DNA of 64,000 bases from Mycolicibacterium sp. J2 (GTDB lineage Bacteria; Actinomycetota; Actinomycetes; Mycobacteriales; Mycobacteriaceae), in assembly GCF_026240945.1 (NCBI RefSeq), contig NZ_JAPFPY010000010.1:248001-312000 (forward strand), read 5' to 3'. Made by a program: the position numbers and the translations under genes. Shown here piece after piece: positions 45,956-54,395 of the stretch. The notes under the pieces are model-generated. The model ran no database searches. It was not told where the DNA came from and worked only from the letters and a program-made list of their open reading frames with translations. The first letter of the stretch is position 1, and each line of letters opens with the position of its first letter.

Positions 45956-46599
45956 AGCACCACCCCGTACGTCGTCTGCAGGTGTGCCAGCAGTAGGCCC
46001 TCGAAGTCGGCCAGGTCGCGCCGCTGGATCGCCTCGGCCAAGCGGCCGTGCTCGTCGATCAGCTGGGCCGCGCGTGCGGTGTCGGAGCGCACCGCCGAGG
46101 CCATCATCCGGCGCTGCCGGTCACGCAGCGACCCGTAGAAACGCTGCGCGATAGCGTTGCCGGCCGCCTCGACGATGCGGTGATGGAACGCGTCGTCGGC
46201 GGCGGCGAACCGGTGCTCATCCCCGGCCGCGGCACCCTCACGCTGGGCGCTGATCAGCCCGGTCAACTCGGTGAACAACGCCTCGACAGTGTCGGCGGTA
46301 TCGGGGATCCGGCACAGGCGGCGCACCGCCGACGACTCCAGCGCCAGCCGCATCTCCAGCAGGTCGGTGGCTTCGCGTGGCGGCGCAGGCACCACCACCG
46401 CACCCCGGCGGGGAAGCAGTTCCAGCAGGTCCTCGGCGGCCAGACGGAGGAACGCCTCGTGCACGGGCGTCCGGCTCACCCCGAGGGCAGCGGCGACCTC
46501 GACCTCACTGAGCAGCTGCCCGCCACGTACCGCACCCGACAGGATCTGGTCCTTGGTGGCCTGGTAGGCGCGCTGTCCGCTGGAATCCGCTTCGGTCAT
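45952..46599 (-). CDS. GntR-family regulator (FCD/FadR type)
   Basis: 215 residues from ATG 46599; GTG 46608 is an alternative, and the frame further upstream runs into the operator. HTH at about 10-70: AYQATKDQILSGAVRGGQLL, AAALGVSRTPVHEAFLRLAA and ELLPRRGAVVVP. FCD effector domain at about 80-215 with EMRLALESSAVRRLC, DAFHHRIVEAAGN and DEHGRLAEAIQRRD, which carries the metal-binding Asp/His pattern. Followed by the MFS gene with a GTGA overlap, so it should regulate that transporter. Confidence 0.88.
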   Translation of the reverse strand: MTEADSSGQRAYQATKDQILSGAVRGGQLLSEVEVAAALGVSRTPVHEAFLRLAAEDLLELLPRRGAVVVPAPPREATDLLEMRLALESSAVRRLCRIPDTADTVEALFTELTGLISAQREGAAAGDEHRFAAADDAFHHRIVEAAGNAIAQRFYGSLRDRQRRMMASAVRSDTARAAQLIDEHGRLAEAIQRRDLADFEGLLLAHLQTTYGVVL

Positions 46600-46617
46600 G
46601 TCCACCACTGTACGCCC

Positions 46618-46641
46618 CTTGCATGCAAGCTTGCATGCAAG
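46618..46641. promoter_or_regulatory. Double palindromic operator of the GntR-MFS operon
   Basis: CTTGCATGCAAG, a perfect 12-bp palindrome, is repeated twice head to tail (46618-46629 and 46630-46641). It begins 19 bases upstream of the GntR start codon. Autoregulation by GntR dimers binding side by side is the likely reading. Confidence 0.75.
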
Positions 46642-46646
46642 CATCT

Positions 46647-46699
46647 GTGATTTCGGCGCGCGTGACCGCGGTGAGCGCGGGTATGCGCGCCGAAATCAC
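46647..46699 (-). terminator. 15-bp perfect stem at the end of the lipO-like gene
   Basis: GTGATTTCGGCGCGC (46647-46661) pairs with GCGCGCCGAAATCAC (46685-46699) around a 23-base loop. It spans the stop codon of the hydrolase gene (46696-46698). No T-run. It could be an mRNA 3'-end hairpin or a copy of a dispersed palindrome. Confidence 0.6.
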
Positions 46700-47895
46700 T
46701 CCGGGCGGGTGGCGCGCGCCCAGTCCAGGAACCGTTCCACGGCCGAGGCGGTGTAGTGCCCGTGTGGCGAGCCGAAGATGTCGAACGCATGTTGCGCGTA
46801 GGGGATCTCGGCGTAGATCACCGGGGCCTGCGACACCGCCCGCAGTTTCTCTACGAACTCGCGTGCCTCCTCCACCGGGATCAGCGTGTCGTGGCTGCCA
46901 TGCAGCACGAAGAACGGCGGCGCGTCCGGTCCGACATGAGTGATCGGGGAGGCGTCGAGGTAGAGCTGGCGGTTGTCGGTGAACGGCAGCTTGACGATCA
47001 GCCGCTCCAACACCGATCCGAATTGCCGGCGCTCGGGGAACCCTTCGGTGATCCAGTCATAGCGCCCGTAGATGGGCACGGCGCCGGCCACCGTGGTCTC
47101 GGCGTCTTCGAAACCCGGTTGGTAGGCCGGGTTGTTCGGGGTGAGCGCGGCCAGGGAGCTCAGGTGCCCGCCCGCCGAACCACCGGTGATGTACACGGCA
47201 TCCGGGTCACCGCCGTAGGCGGCGATATTGGCCTTCACCCATGCCAGCGCGCGTTTGACGTCGACGATGTGCGCAGGCCACGCATGCCTCGGGCTGATCC
47301 GATAGCCGATCGAGACGCAGATCCAGCCGTGGTCGGCCAGCTGGGACATCAGCGGGTAGGCCTGCGGCCGGTTCATCCCGATCATCCACGCGCCACCCGG
47401 AACCTGCAGCAACACGGGTGCTTTCGCGTCCTTGGGTAGGTCCGGGCGTACCCAGATATCCGCGACGTTGGAGCGGTAGGGGCCGTAACGGACCGTCTTC
47501 TCGACGAACCTACGGCGGGTCTGGCCGGTGGCCCATACGCCGCCCGGTCGTGGTGGCACCGGAGGGAATTCCGGACCGAGGACATCGCTGAGGGGGTCTT
47601 CGAAAGCCGGGCGCGACGTCACCCCGCGGCGATGCACCACGGCCAGTAGTGCCCAGGAAAAGAGCTTGAGCAGCAATGCAATTCGACCCGAGGACGATCG
47701 GTAGTCGCCGCGCAGCGCGTGCCGCAGCGCGGACAGTGCCGATCCGGCGATCACCAGCGGAGCGTTCTCCGAGGTCGGCCAACCGAAGGCGAACACTCCG
47801 ATCGCCGGGTACCCGCGGCGGGTCAGGGGGCGGAAGGCATTGCCGGCGTTGACCAATTCGGCGGCGGCGCCGAGGACGAGGCGGCGGTTACCCAC
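46696..47895 (-). CDS. lipO: Alpha/beta hydrolase, LipO-like (Rv1426c-like)
   Basis: 399 residues from GTG 47895. This start is chosen because AGGAG lies seven bases upstream and the GTGGGTAA overlap joins it to the FadD12 stop; GTG 47916 would give 406 residues. N-terminal helical region, then LLQVPGGAWMIGMNRP, nucleophile in GGSAGGHLSSLAAL, acid in LHGSHDTLIPVEEA and His in YAQHAFDIFG. Paralogue of LipC at 41174 and same layout. Order lipO-fadD12-acyltransferase equals Rv1426c-Rv1428c. Esterase of unknown lipid. Confidence 0.85.
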   Translation of the reverse strand: MGNRRLVLGAAAELVNAGNAFRPLTRRGYPAIGVFAFGWPTSENAPLVIAGSALSALRHALRGDYRSSSGRIALLLKLFSWALLAVVHRRGVTSRPAFEDPLSDVLGPEFPPVPPRPGGVWATGQTRRRFVEKTVRYGPYRSNVADIWVRPDLPKDAKAPVLLQVPGGAWMIGMNRPQAYPLMSQLADHGWICVSIGYRISPRHAWPAHIVDVKRALAWVKANIAAYGGDPDAVYITGGSAGGHLSSLAALTPNNPAYQPGFEDAETTVAGAVPIYGRYDWITEGFPERRQFGSVLERLIVKLPFTDNRQLYLDASPITHVGPDAPPFFVLHGSHDTLIPVEEAREFVEKLRAVSQAPVIYAEIPYAQHAFDIFGSPHGHYTASAVERFLDWARATRPE

Positions 47896-49504
47896 CGGCA
47901 CGCTCCTGGAGCTCACGGCGCATGATCTTGCCGGTACTGTTGCGCGGCAATTCGTCGAGCACCGTGATTTCCCGCGGCACCTTGTAATTGGCCAGATTGT
48001 CGCGCACGTACTGCTTCAGCTCGTCGGCCGTGACGCGATCCGGCCCGGACGGCACCACGAATGCCGCCAGCCGCTGGCCGAACTGTTCGTCGTCCACGCC
48101 GATGACCGCCGCCTCGGCGACGTCGGGATGCGCAACAAGCAACTTCTCCACCTCGATCGGATAGACGTTTTCCCCGCCGGACACGATCATCTCGTCATCG
48201 CGTCCCACCACGAACAACCGGCCGGCCTCGTCGAGATACCCGATATCACCGGAGTTCATGTACCCGTCGTGAAAAGCCTTGGTAGTCCCGGAGGTGTAGC
48301 CGTCGAATTGCGTCGAGTTGCGGACGTAAATGGTGCCGACCTCACCCGTCGGCAGTTCCCGCAGATCGGCGTCCAGAATCCGGATCTCGGTGCCCTCGGC
48401 GGGCTTGCCCGCGGTGTCCGGCGCGGCCCGCAGGTCGCCCGGGGTGGCGGTGGCGATCATGCCGGCCTCGGTGGCGTTGTAGTTGTTGTAGATCACGTCA
48501 CCGAACTGATCCATGAACTTGATGACGACGTCGGGGCGCATCCGGGAACCCGACGCCGCAGCGAACCGCAGGGTGCGTCCGCTGTAGCGATTGCGGATCT
48601 CATCGGGCAGTTCGACGATGCGGTCGAACATCACCGGCACCACGCACAATCCGGTGGCCCGATGGGTGTCGATCAACGCGAGGGTCGCCTCCGGGTCGAA
48701 TTTGCGCCGGGTGACGATGGTGCACGCCATCGACGCCGCGAACGCCAGCTGGGAGAAGCCCCAGGCGTGGAACATCGGCGCGACGATGACGACAGTCTCC
48801 TCGGTGCGCCACGGCGTGCGATCCAGGATGGCCTTCAGTACTTCCGGTCCGCCACCGGAATGCTTGGCCCCCTTCGGACTTCCGGTGGTTCCCGAGGTCA
48901 GCAGGATGACCTTGCTCTTCTCCGTGGCGCGCACCGGCGTCTTGCCGGCGTGGTCGCGGATCAAGTTCTCGACGGTCAGATCGGGTCCGGCGGTGTCGGT
49001 CCACGCGATGACGCGGGTGACATCCGGAGCCTCGGCCAGCGCCCGGTCCACGGTCGTGGTGAACTCCTCGTCGTAGATGACGGCCTCGACCTGCTCCCGG
49101 GCCACCACCTCGGCCATGGCCGGACCCGCGAATGAGGTGTTCAGCAGTAACACGTCGGCACCGATCCGGGTGGCGGCGATCAACGACTCGACGAAGCCAC
49201 GATGGTTGCGGGCCATGATGCCGACCACCCGGGGGGAGCCGATGGCCTGCAGGCCGGCGGCCAAAGCATCTGCGCGGCCGTCGATTTCGCGCCAGGTGAG
49301 TGAGCCCAGCTCGTCGATCAGGCCGATCCGGTCGGGGCAGCGCTGCGCGGCCGCGGCGAATCCCGACGTGATGCTCATGTTCTCGCGGGCCATGGCGGCC
49401 GCGATGCGCAGATACTTGTCCGGGCGCAGCGGGGCGATCACACCCGCCCGCGTCATCGTGGCGAGCAGCCCGACCGTGTTGGCGACCGGATCGAGGAGAC
49501 CCAT
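47888..49504 (-). CDS. fadD12: Acyl-CoA synthetase FadD12-like (Rv1427c-like)
   Basis: 538 residues. ANL enzyme: A3 motif LTSGTTGSPKG at 202-211, NNYNATEAGMIATA (A5), DGYMNSGDIGYLDEAGRLFV (A7), GRDDEMIVSGGENVYP (A8) and the catalytic Lys in RNSTGKIMRRELQE. A long-chain fatty acyl-CoA ligase by family. Second gene of the operon, 12 bases after the acyltransferase gene. Predicted to be under KstR through the box at 50356. Confidence 0.87.
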   Translation of the reverse strand: MGLLDPVANTVGLLATMTRAGVIAPLRPDKYLRIAAAMARENMSITSGFAAAAQRCPDRIGLIDELGSLTWREIDGRADALAAGLQAIGSPRVVGIMARNHRGFVESLIAATRIGADVLLLNTSFAGPAMAEVVAREQVEAVIYDEEFTTTVDRALAEAPDVTRVIAWTDTAGPDLTVENLIRDHAGKTPVRATEKSKVILLTSGTTGSPKGAKHSGGGPEVLKAILDRTPWRTEETVVIVAPMFHAWGFSQLAFAASMACTIVTRRKFDPEATLALIDTHRATGLCVVPVMFDRIVELPDEIRNRYSGRTLRFAAASGSRMRPDVVIKFMDQFGDVIYNNYNATEAGMIATATPGDLRAAPDTAGKPAEGTEIRILDADLRELPTGEVGTIYVRNSTQFDGYTSGTTKAFHDGYMNSGDIGYLDEAGRLFVVGRDDEMIVSGGENVYPIEVEKLLVAHPDVAEAAVIGVDDEQFGQRLAAFVVPSGPDRVTADELKQYVRDNLANYKVPREITVLDELPRNSTGKIMRRELQERAGG

Positions 49505-49516
49505 CCTTTGAGCCCC

Positions 49517-50326
49517 TCAGCCGATCACCGGCAAGCGGCGCTCGGCGGCCAGCCCGTCCAGCGCCCGTTGCATCACACGGCGGACATGGGCATCCACCTC
49601 GTCGATGTCCGGGTTCTCGCCGAACTCCTGGTCGATGTGCACCGGCGGCAGCACCTGCATGACGATCTTGGCGGGCAGCGGGACGTTCAGCGGCAGTACC
49701 GCAGACAGGCCGAACGGGAAGCCGAACGACAACGGGACCACCTTGGCGCGAGCCAGTCGGGCGATGGGGCCCAGCGCCTTGGCGATCCCGGAGCCGCGGG
49801 TCAGATACAGCTGTGTCTCCTGGCCGCCGATGCCGACCATCGGCACGATCGGGACGCCGGCGTTGATCGCGGCTCGCACGTAACCCTGCCTGCCGTCGAA
49901 GTCGATCTTGTTCGCCGCGGCCGTCGGCCGGTAGACGTCGTAGTCGCCACCGGGGAACACCACCACGACACCGCCGGACCGCAGTGCCTCGTCGGCGTTC
50001 TCGTGGTTGGCCAGGATGAAGCCGGTCTTCTTGAAGAAGTCACCCGTGGGCCCGATCATCAGCATCGCGTGGCTCAGCGTGTACACCGGCCGGCCGTAGC
50101 CGAACCGCTCGTAGAAATCCGCCGCGAAAATGGGCACATCCATGGGGAACAGTCCGCCCGAGTGGTTGGACACCACCAGTGCCCCACCTGCGGGGAAGTT
50201 CTCCAGGCCGCGCACCTCGGACCGGTGGTAGGCCTTCAGGAACGGCCGTAGCCAGCCCATCACCTTCTCGGTGAGTCCGGGATCGAACTTGGTGATCTCG
50301 GTGGGGTCGATATCGGTCGAGCTCAT
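49517..50326 (-). CDS. Lysophospholipid-acyltransferase-family protein (Rv1428c-like)
   Basis: 269 residues. PlsC/LPLAT-like: block I with NHSGGLFPMDVP (His and Asp spaced as in DGAT2-like members), block III VVVFPGGDYDVYRP, and VRAAINAGVPIVPMVGIGG. Transfers an acyl group from CoA to a glycerolipid acceptor by family. Starts at ATG 50326 with GGAGGA five bases upstream. First gene of the operon and directly downstream of a KstR box. Confidence 0.85.
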   Translation of the reverse strand: MSSTDIDPTEITKFDPGLTEKVMGWLRPFLKAYHRSEVRGLENFPAGGALVVSNHSGGLFPMDVPIFAADFYERFGYGRPVYTLSHAMLMIGPTGDFFKKTGFILANHENADEALRSGGVVVVFPGGDYDVYRPTAAANKIDFDGRQGYVRAAINAGVPIVPMVGIGGQETQLYLTRGSGIAKALGPIARLARAKVVPLSFGFPFGLSAVLPLNVPLPAKIVMQVLPPVHIDQEFGENPDIDEVDAHVRRVMQRALDGLAAERRLPVIG

Positions 50327-50355
50327 CAGGATCCTCCGCCGCCGCTGGCCGAAAG

Positions 50356-50369
50356 TAGAACGTGTTCTA
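50356..50369. promoter_or_regulatory. KstR box (cholesterol-catabolism repressor site)
   Basis: TAGAACGTGTTCTA, a perfect 14-bp palindrome that matches every fixed position of the KstR consensus TnnAACnnGTTnnA. It lies 30 bases upstream of the acyltransferase start (minus) and 77 bases upstream of the nat start (plus). Confidence 0.85.
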
Positions 50370-50446
50370 GTTTGCCTGACCGATGACAGCAGGTCAAAGC
50401 TGGGCGCTCTGGCTCACCCGGTCGCCCGTATCCCACCATAGAGAGG

Positions 50447-51268
50447 ATGAGCACCGACACCACCGGTTACTTCGGCCGGATCAACCTCCCCCGACCCGTT
50501 GCTGCCACCCTGGACGCGCTGCGCGACATCGTGGCCGCGCACAACCGGTCCATCCCGTTCGAGAACCTGGACCCACTGATGGGTATCCCGGTGCACGATC
50601 TCAGTGCCGCCGCGCTCACTGCCAAGTTGGTGCACCGCCGTCGGGGCGGTTACTGCTACGAGAACAACGGGCTGCTGGCCTACGTGCTGGAGGACCTCGG
50701 GTACGGGGTGGACCGGCTGGCCGGCCGGGTGGTATGGATGCGCCCCCCGGATGCGCCGCAGACCGGACTCACCCACAACGTGCTGGCGGTGACCATCCCA
50801 GGGGAGGGAGGCCGCTTCCTGGTGGACGTCGGGTTCGGCGGGCAGACCCTGTCGTCGCCCATCCGGCTGGAGGCCGGGCCGGTGCAGCAGACCCGGCACG
50901 AGCCGTACCGGCTGGTCGAGCATCCCGAGGGCTTGCAGTTGCAGACTCGAATCCGCGACGAGTGGCTGCCGCTGTACCACTTCAGTCTGCGTCCGCAACC
51001 GTTGGTCGATCTCACGATCGGGTCCTGGTATTCGTCGACCTACCCGACCGCCGTGTTCGTCGTCGGGCTGTCCGCGGCACTGGTCACCGATACCGCGCGG
51101 TGGAACCTGCGCGGTCGCAATCTCGCCATCCACGCGGGCGGGGACACCGAGAAGACCCGACTGGGCTCCGCCGCCGACGTGCTCGAACAGCTCACAAACC
51201 GGTTCGGAATCGATCTGTCCGGCCTCGGCGACGTCGAGGCACGGGTCGCTCAGGTGTTGGACGCGTGA
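50447..51268 (+). CDS. nat: Arylamine N-acetyltransferase
   Basis: 273 residues. Catalytic triad C70 (RRGGYCYENN), H110 (GLTHNVLAV) and D127 (FLVDVGFGG), exactly the positions in mycobacterial NATs. Three-domain layout with IPFENLDPLMG near residue 36. Transfers acetyl or propionyl from CoA to arylamines or hydrazines, including isoniazid. In M. tuberculosis nat lies in the KstR-controlled steroid-ring operon. Here it stands alone but divergent from a KstR box, so the regulatory link may be kept. Confidence 0.93.
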   Translation: MSTDTTGYFGRINLPRPVAATLDALRDIVAAHNRSIPFENLDPLMGIPVHDLSAAALTAKLVHRRRGGYCYENNGLLAYVLEDLGYGVDRLAGRVVWMRPPDAPQTGLTHNVLAVTIPGEGGRFLVDVGFGGQTLSSPIRLEAGPVQQTRHEPYRLVEHPEGLQLQTRIRDEWLPLYHFSLRPQPLVDLTIGSWYSSTYPTAVFVVGLSAALVTDTARWNLRGRNLAIHAGGDTEKTRLGSAADVLEQLTNRFGIDLSGLGDVEARVAQVLDA

Positions 51269-51278
51269 GCAGCCGACC

Positions 51279-52268
51279 TCACGGGCAGCTGATCAGCGCG
51301 TCCCACGGATCGTCGGCGGCCAGCGTCAACCGGCCCAGTCGGCGGGCGTGGGACGCGGTGCTGCCGAACTCGTCGCTCCAGCTGCGTGCCCGCATGGTGG
51401 CCGACCACAGCTGGTGCTCGATGGTGACCCCGATGGCCCCGTGCAGCTGGTGGGCGATGGTGGTCACGGGGGTGACCGCACGCCCGACGGCAACCTTGGC
51501 GATGGTCACGGCGTAGTCGGCCTGCGGCGCCGCGAAACCGTACTCACAGACAGCCGCGGTCGCCAGATCTGTTGCTGCCCTTGCTCGTTCGATCTCACCG
51601 GCCATCGCGGCCAGGGAATGCTGGACAGCCTGGAACTTGCTGAGCGCCCGGCCGAACTGCACCCGCTGCGATGTGTGCTCGACGGTCAGTTCCAGTGCGG
51701 CGTCGAACGTCCCGATGATCTGCACGCAGCGCGCCCAGGCCCCGCGGCGCATCAGCTCGTCACCGACCGCGGCGTCCAGCCGCACCAGGCCCGCGGTGCC
51801 GTAGCTCACGGTGCCGCGCGGCTCGCCGGCCAAGTTGTGCCCGATGTCGCCGATCTGCGGATCATCGGGCAGCCCAACCGAAATCCCGTCACCGGACCGC
51901 TCGGCCACCAGCACTGCCGCGTCTCGCGGCCACGGCACGTCGGTGGCGGTGCCGTCGGTACCGATCGCCACTGTCAGCGGCCCGGAATCGGGCACCTCCA
52001 GCCCTGCGCATCCGGCCAGCCAACCGGCCAGCACGTCGGTCTCGGCGATGGGCACCGCCGCGGCGTGGCGGGCCAGCCCAGCCAGCACCACCGCCGATTC
52101 ACCCGGACCGGCTTCCTGCTCGGTGCTCAGCCGGCTGAGCCCGGTCTCCTCGAGGTTCTGCCACAGCTCGGCGTCGAAAACCTCGGGCAGCCTGCGCTTC
52201 CCGAACCTCGCGTCGTAGGACCGGCGGCCGATGTCATCGACCAGCTGCCGCAGTTCGTCGTCAGCCAT
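51279..52268 (-). CDS. Acyl-CoA dehydrogenase, small partner subunit
   Basis: 329 residues, shorter than the usual 380. The middle beta domain is reduced, and the C-terminal helical domain is kept: ELTVEHTSQRVQFGRALSKF, QAVQHSLAAMAGEIERARAA, LHGAIGVTIEHQLW. Typical of the non-FAD partner in mycobacterial alpha2-beta2 acyl-CoA dehydrogenases. Its ATG follows the stop of the larger subunit with no gap (TAA-ATG). The pair probably forms a heterotetramer acting on a bulky acyl-CoA. Confidence 0.85.
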   Translation of the reverse strand: MADDELRQLVDDIGRRSYDARFGKRRLPEVFDAELWQNLEETGLSRLSTEQEAGPGESAVVLAGLARHAAAVPIAETDVLAGWLAGCAGLEVPDSGPLTVAIGTDGTATDVPWPRDAAVLVAERSGDGISVGLPDDPQIGDIGHNLAGEPRGTVSYGTAGLVRLDAAVGDELMRRGAWARCVQIIGTFDAALELTVEHTSQRVQFGRALSKFQAVQHSLAAMAGEIERARAATDLATAAVCEYGFAAPQADYAVTIAKVAVGRAVTPVTTIAHQLHGAIGVTIEHQLWSATMRARSWSDEFGSTASHARRLGRLTLAADDPWDALISCP

Positions 52269-53417
52269 TTACCGCACCCCCAGGCCGCGCGCGATCACAC
52301 CGCGTAGCACCTCGTTGGTTCCGCCGCGCAACGTGAACATCGGCGCATGCTGGCGCGCGGTGGCCAGCACCGCGGGCAACCCGCCCGGATCGTCGACCGT
52401 CTCCAGCAGATCGGCGCACAGCTCCACCGACTCCTGCTCGAATCGCGTGCCCAGATCTTTGACCAGCGCGGCGCGGGTGGCCGCGTCACGGCCGGCGGCC
52501 AGATCACGCGCCACCGCCACCGACAGTTGCCGCAGCGACATCGCCCGGCCCATCAGGTCGCCGACGGCGCCGGCGGTGCGGTCGTCGACCTGCGGGCCGA
52601 GCGCACGCAGTACACCGAAGATCAGGATCGCGGTCGACAGGATTCGTTCGGGCCCACTGCGTTCGAAGCCGAGCTCCGCGGTCACCTGATGCCAGCCGTC
52701 GCCCACCTCACCCAGTACATCTCCGTCGCCGACGGCCACGTCCTCGAACGTCACCTCGTTGAAGTGATGATGCCCGTCCAGCGTGATGATCGGGCTGATG
52801 GTCACCCCGGGGGCGTCGAGCATGACGATGAACTGGCTGAATCCGGCGTGCCGGTGGTCGGGGTCCGGCGGGCTGGTGCGGGCCAGCACGATCGCGAAAT
52901 GGGCCCGGTGCCCACCGCTGGTCCACACCTTGGTTCCGTTCAGCTGCCACCCGTCGGCGGTGCGGATTGCTTTCGTCGCGGTGGCCGCCAGGTCCGAGCC
53001 GGCGCCGTGCTCGCTCATACCGATCGCCGAATACAACCGGCCCGCCGCGATCTGCGGTAGCAGTCGGCGGCGCTGCTCCTCTGAGCCGTAGGACAGCAGC
53101 GCCGGTGCCACCTGCCGGTCGGCGAACCAGTGTGCGGCCACCGGGGCGCCCTGACCGAGTAGTTCTTCGGTCACCACGTAGCGGTGCAGGAAACCCCGAC
53201 CATGGCCGCCGTATTCGGAGGGGATGGTCAGGCCGACGAATCCGGCGTCGGCCAGCCGCTCGCTGAACCCGGCGTCCCAACTGGTCAACCAGGAGTCGAT
53301 CGCGGGCACCCAGCCGTGGGTGGCCCGGTCAGCGGTGATGAACTGCCGGACCGAAGCCCGGAGCTCGGCCAGCTCACCGTCGTTGGCGCACAGCGCGTCG
53401 AATTCGCTCACTGGCAC
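52269..53417 (-). CDS. Acyl-CoA dehydrogenase, large partner subunit
   Basis: 382 residues. LTIPSEYGGHGRGFLHRYVV, flavin motif IGMSEHGAGSDLAATATKAI, WQLNGTKVWTSGGHRAHFAI, and the C-terminus FTLRGGTNEVLRGVIARGLG, where the Gly-rich FAD loop is kept. It starts at GTG 53417 or GTG 53411; TACACT ends at 53421, close enough for a leaderless or nearly leaderless mRNA. Forms an operon with the smaller subunit. Confidence 0.86.
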   Translation of the reverse strand: MPVSEFDALCANDGELAELRASVRQFITADRATHGWVPAIDSWLTSWDAGFSERLADAGFVGLTIPSEYGGHGRGFLHRYVVTEELLGQGAPVAAHWFADRQVAPALLSYGSEEQRRRLLPQIAAGRLYSAIGMSEHGAGSDLAATATKAIRTADGWQLNGTKVWTSGGHRAHFAIVLARTSPPDPDHRHAGFSQFIVMLDAPGVTISPIITLDGHHHFNEVTFEDVAVGDGDVLGEVGDGWHQVTAELGFERSGPERILSTAILIFGVLRALGPQVDDRTAGAVGDLMGRAMSLRQLSVAVARDLAAGRDAATRAALVKDLGTRFEQESVELCADLLETVDDPGGLPAVLATARQHAPMFTLRGGTNEVLRGVIARGLGVR

Positions 53418-53490
53418 CGGAGTGTAGCCAACGCGGGTGCGCAGGAAACGTCATGTCGCCCGGCGAGTGGGACGGCCATACTCGGAAACC

Positions 53491-54390
53491 GTGAACGCAC
53501 CTGGACGCGACCGGCTCCGCGAACTGCTCGACGCGGTGGTGGACGAGTCCAATGACGGGGTCGCGGGAATGGCCAGGGCCAGTTTCGTCTCCGAGTTCCA
53601 CTTCTCCCGCGAGATCAGCCGCCTCACCGGGGAGCCGCCGGCCACCATGCGTCGACGCATCATGCTGGAGCGGGCGGCCTGGCGGTTACAGCGTGGGCAC
53701 GGGGTGGCCGCGGTGGCGCTGGACGAGGGCTGGTCGTCGCCCGAGGTGTTCTCCAGAGCCTTCCGGCGGGCGTTCGGCGTTCCTCCCTCGCAGGCCGACG
53801 AAGTCGGTTTCCGGCTGCCCGCACCCGACGGCATGCACTTCCATCCACCGGCGTCCGTGTGGTTGGACGCGCCGGCCGACGCGCAGCCGCCTGCGGTGTC
53901 GGCCTTGATGGTGGCGCACGACATCGCCGATACCGGGTATCTGATCGGACAGGCTACCCGGTTGACCGAAAATCAGTGGGTACAAGAACTTTCGCCGGGA
54001 CAGCTGGTCCTGCCGTGGGATGGGGAAGAACCAAGCGTGGGAGCGGTGCTCGGTGCGCTGGTGTGGTCCAAGCAGGTGTGGCTGGCCAGCATCGAGGGAG
54101 CCGACCTGCCGGATCGGCCCGCGCTGCGCTCGGCCGAGGTACTCGCCGCCGACCATGACGACATCGCCACCCGCTGGTCTGAGATGGTGAGCGACTACAC
54201 CGCGCAGGGCCGACTCGCCGACACCGTGATCGACGCGTTGTGTGACCCGCCGGAATCCTTTCAGCTGTACGGGATCATCGCGCACGTGCTCCACTACGCG
54301 GCTCATCGTCGGGAGCTGGTGCGCGCCATGCTGGCTCGGCTCGGACTGAGTGTGCGCAGTGGTGAGCCGCTGGATTGGATGAGGAGGTGA
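53491..54390 (+). CDS. AraC-type HTH protein with C-terminal DinB-like domain
   Basis: 299 residues from GTG 53491; the frame extends to 53437 without support. N-terminal AraC/XylS double HTH: FVSEFHFSREISRLTGEPPA, MRRRIMLERAAWRLQRG and DEGWSSPEVFSRAFRRAFGV. The C-terminal 160 residues look like a DinB/YfiT four-helix domain: VGAVLGALVWSKQVWLA, LYGIIAHVLHYAAHRRELV with His residues. It probably regulates the adjacent RibD-C gene, which starts six bases downstream. Confidence 0.8.
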   Translation: MNAPGRDRLRELLDAVVDESNDGVAGMARASFVSEFHFSREISRLTGEPPATMRRRIMLERAAWRLQRGHGVAAVALDEGWSSPEVFSRAFRRAFGVPPSQADEVGFRLPAPDGMHFHPPASVWLDAPADAQPPAVSALMVAHDIADTGYLIGQATRLTENQWVQELSPGQLVLPWDGEEPSVGAVLGALVWSKQVWLASIEGADLPDRPALRSAEVLAADHDDIATRWSEMVSDYTAQGRLADTVIDALCDPPESFQLYGIIAHVLHYAAHRRELVRAMLARLGLSVRSGEPLDWMRR

Positions 54391-54395
54391 CCGAG

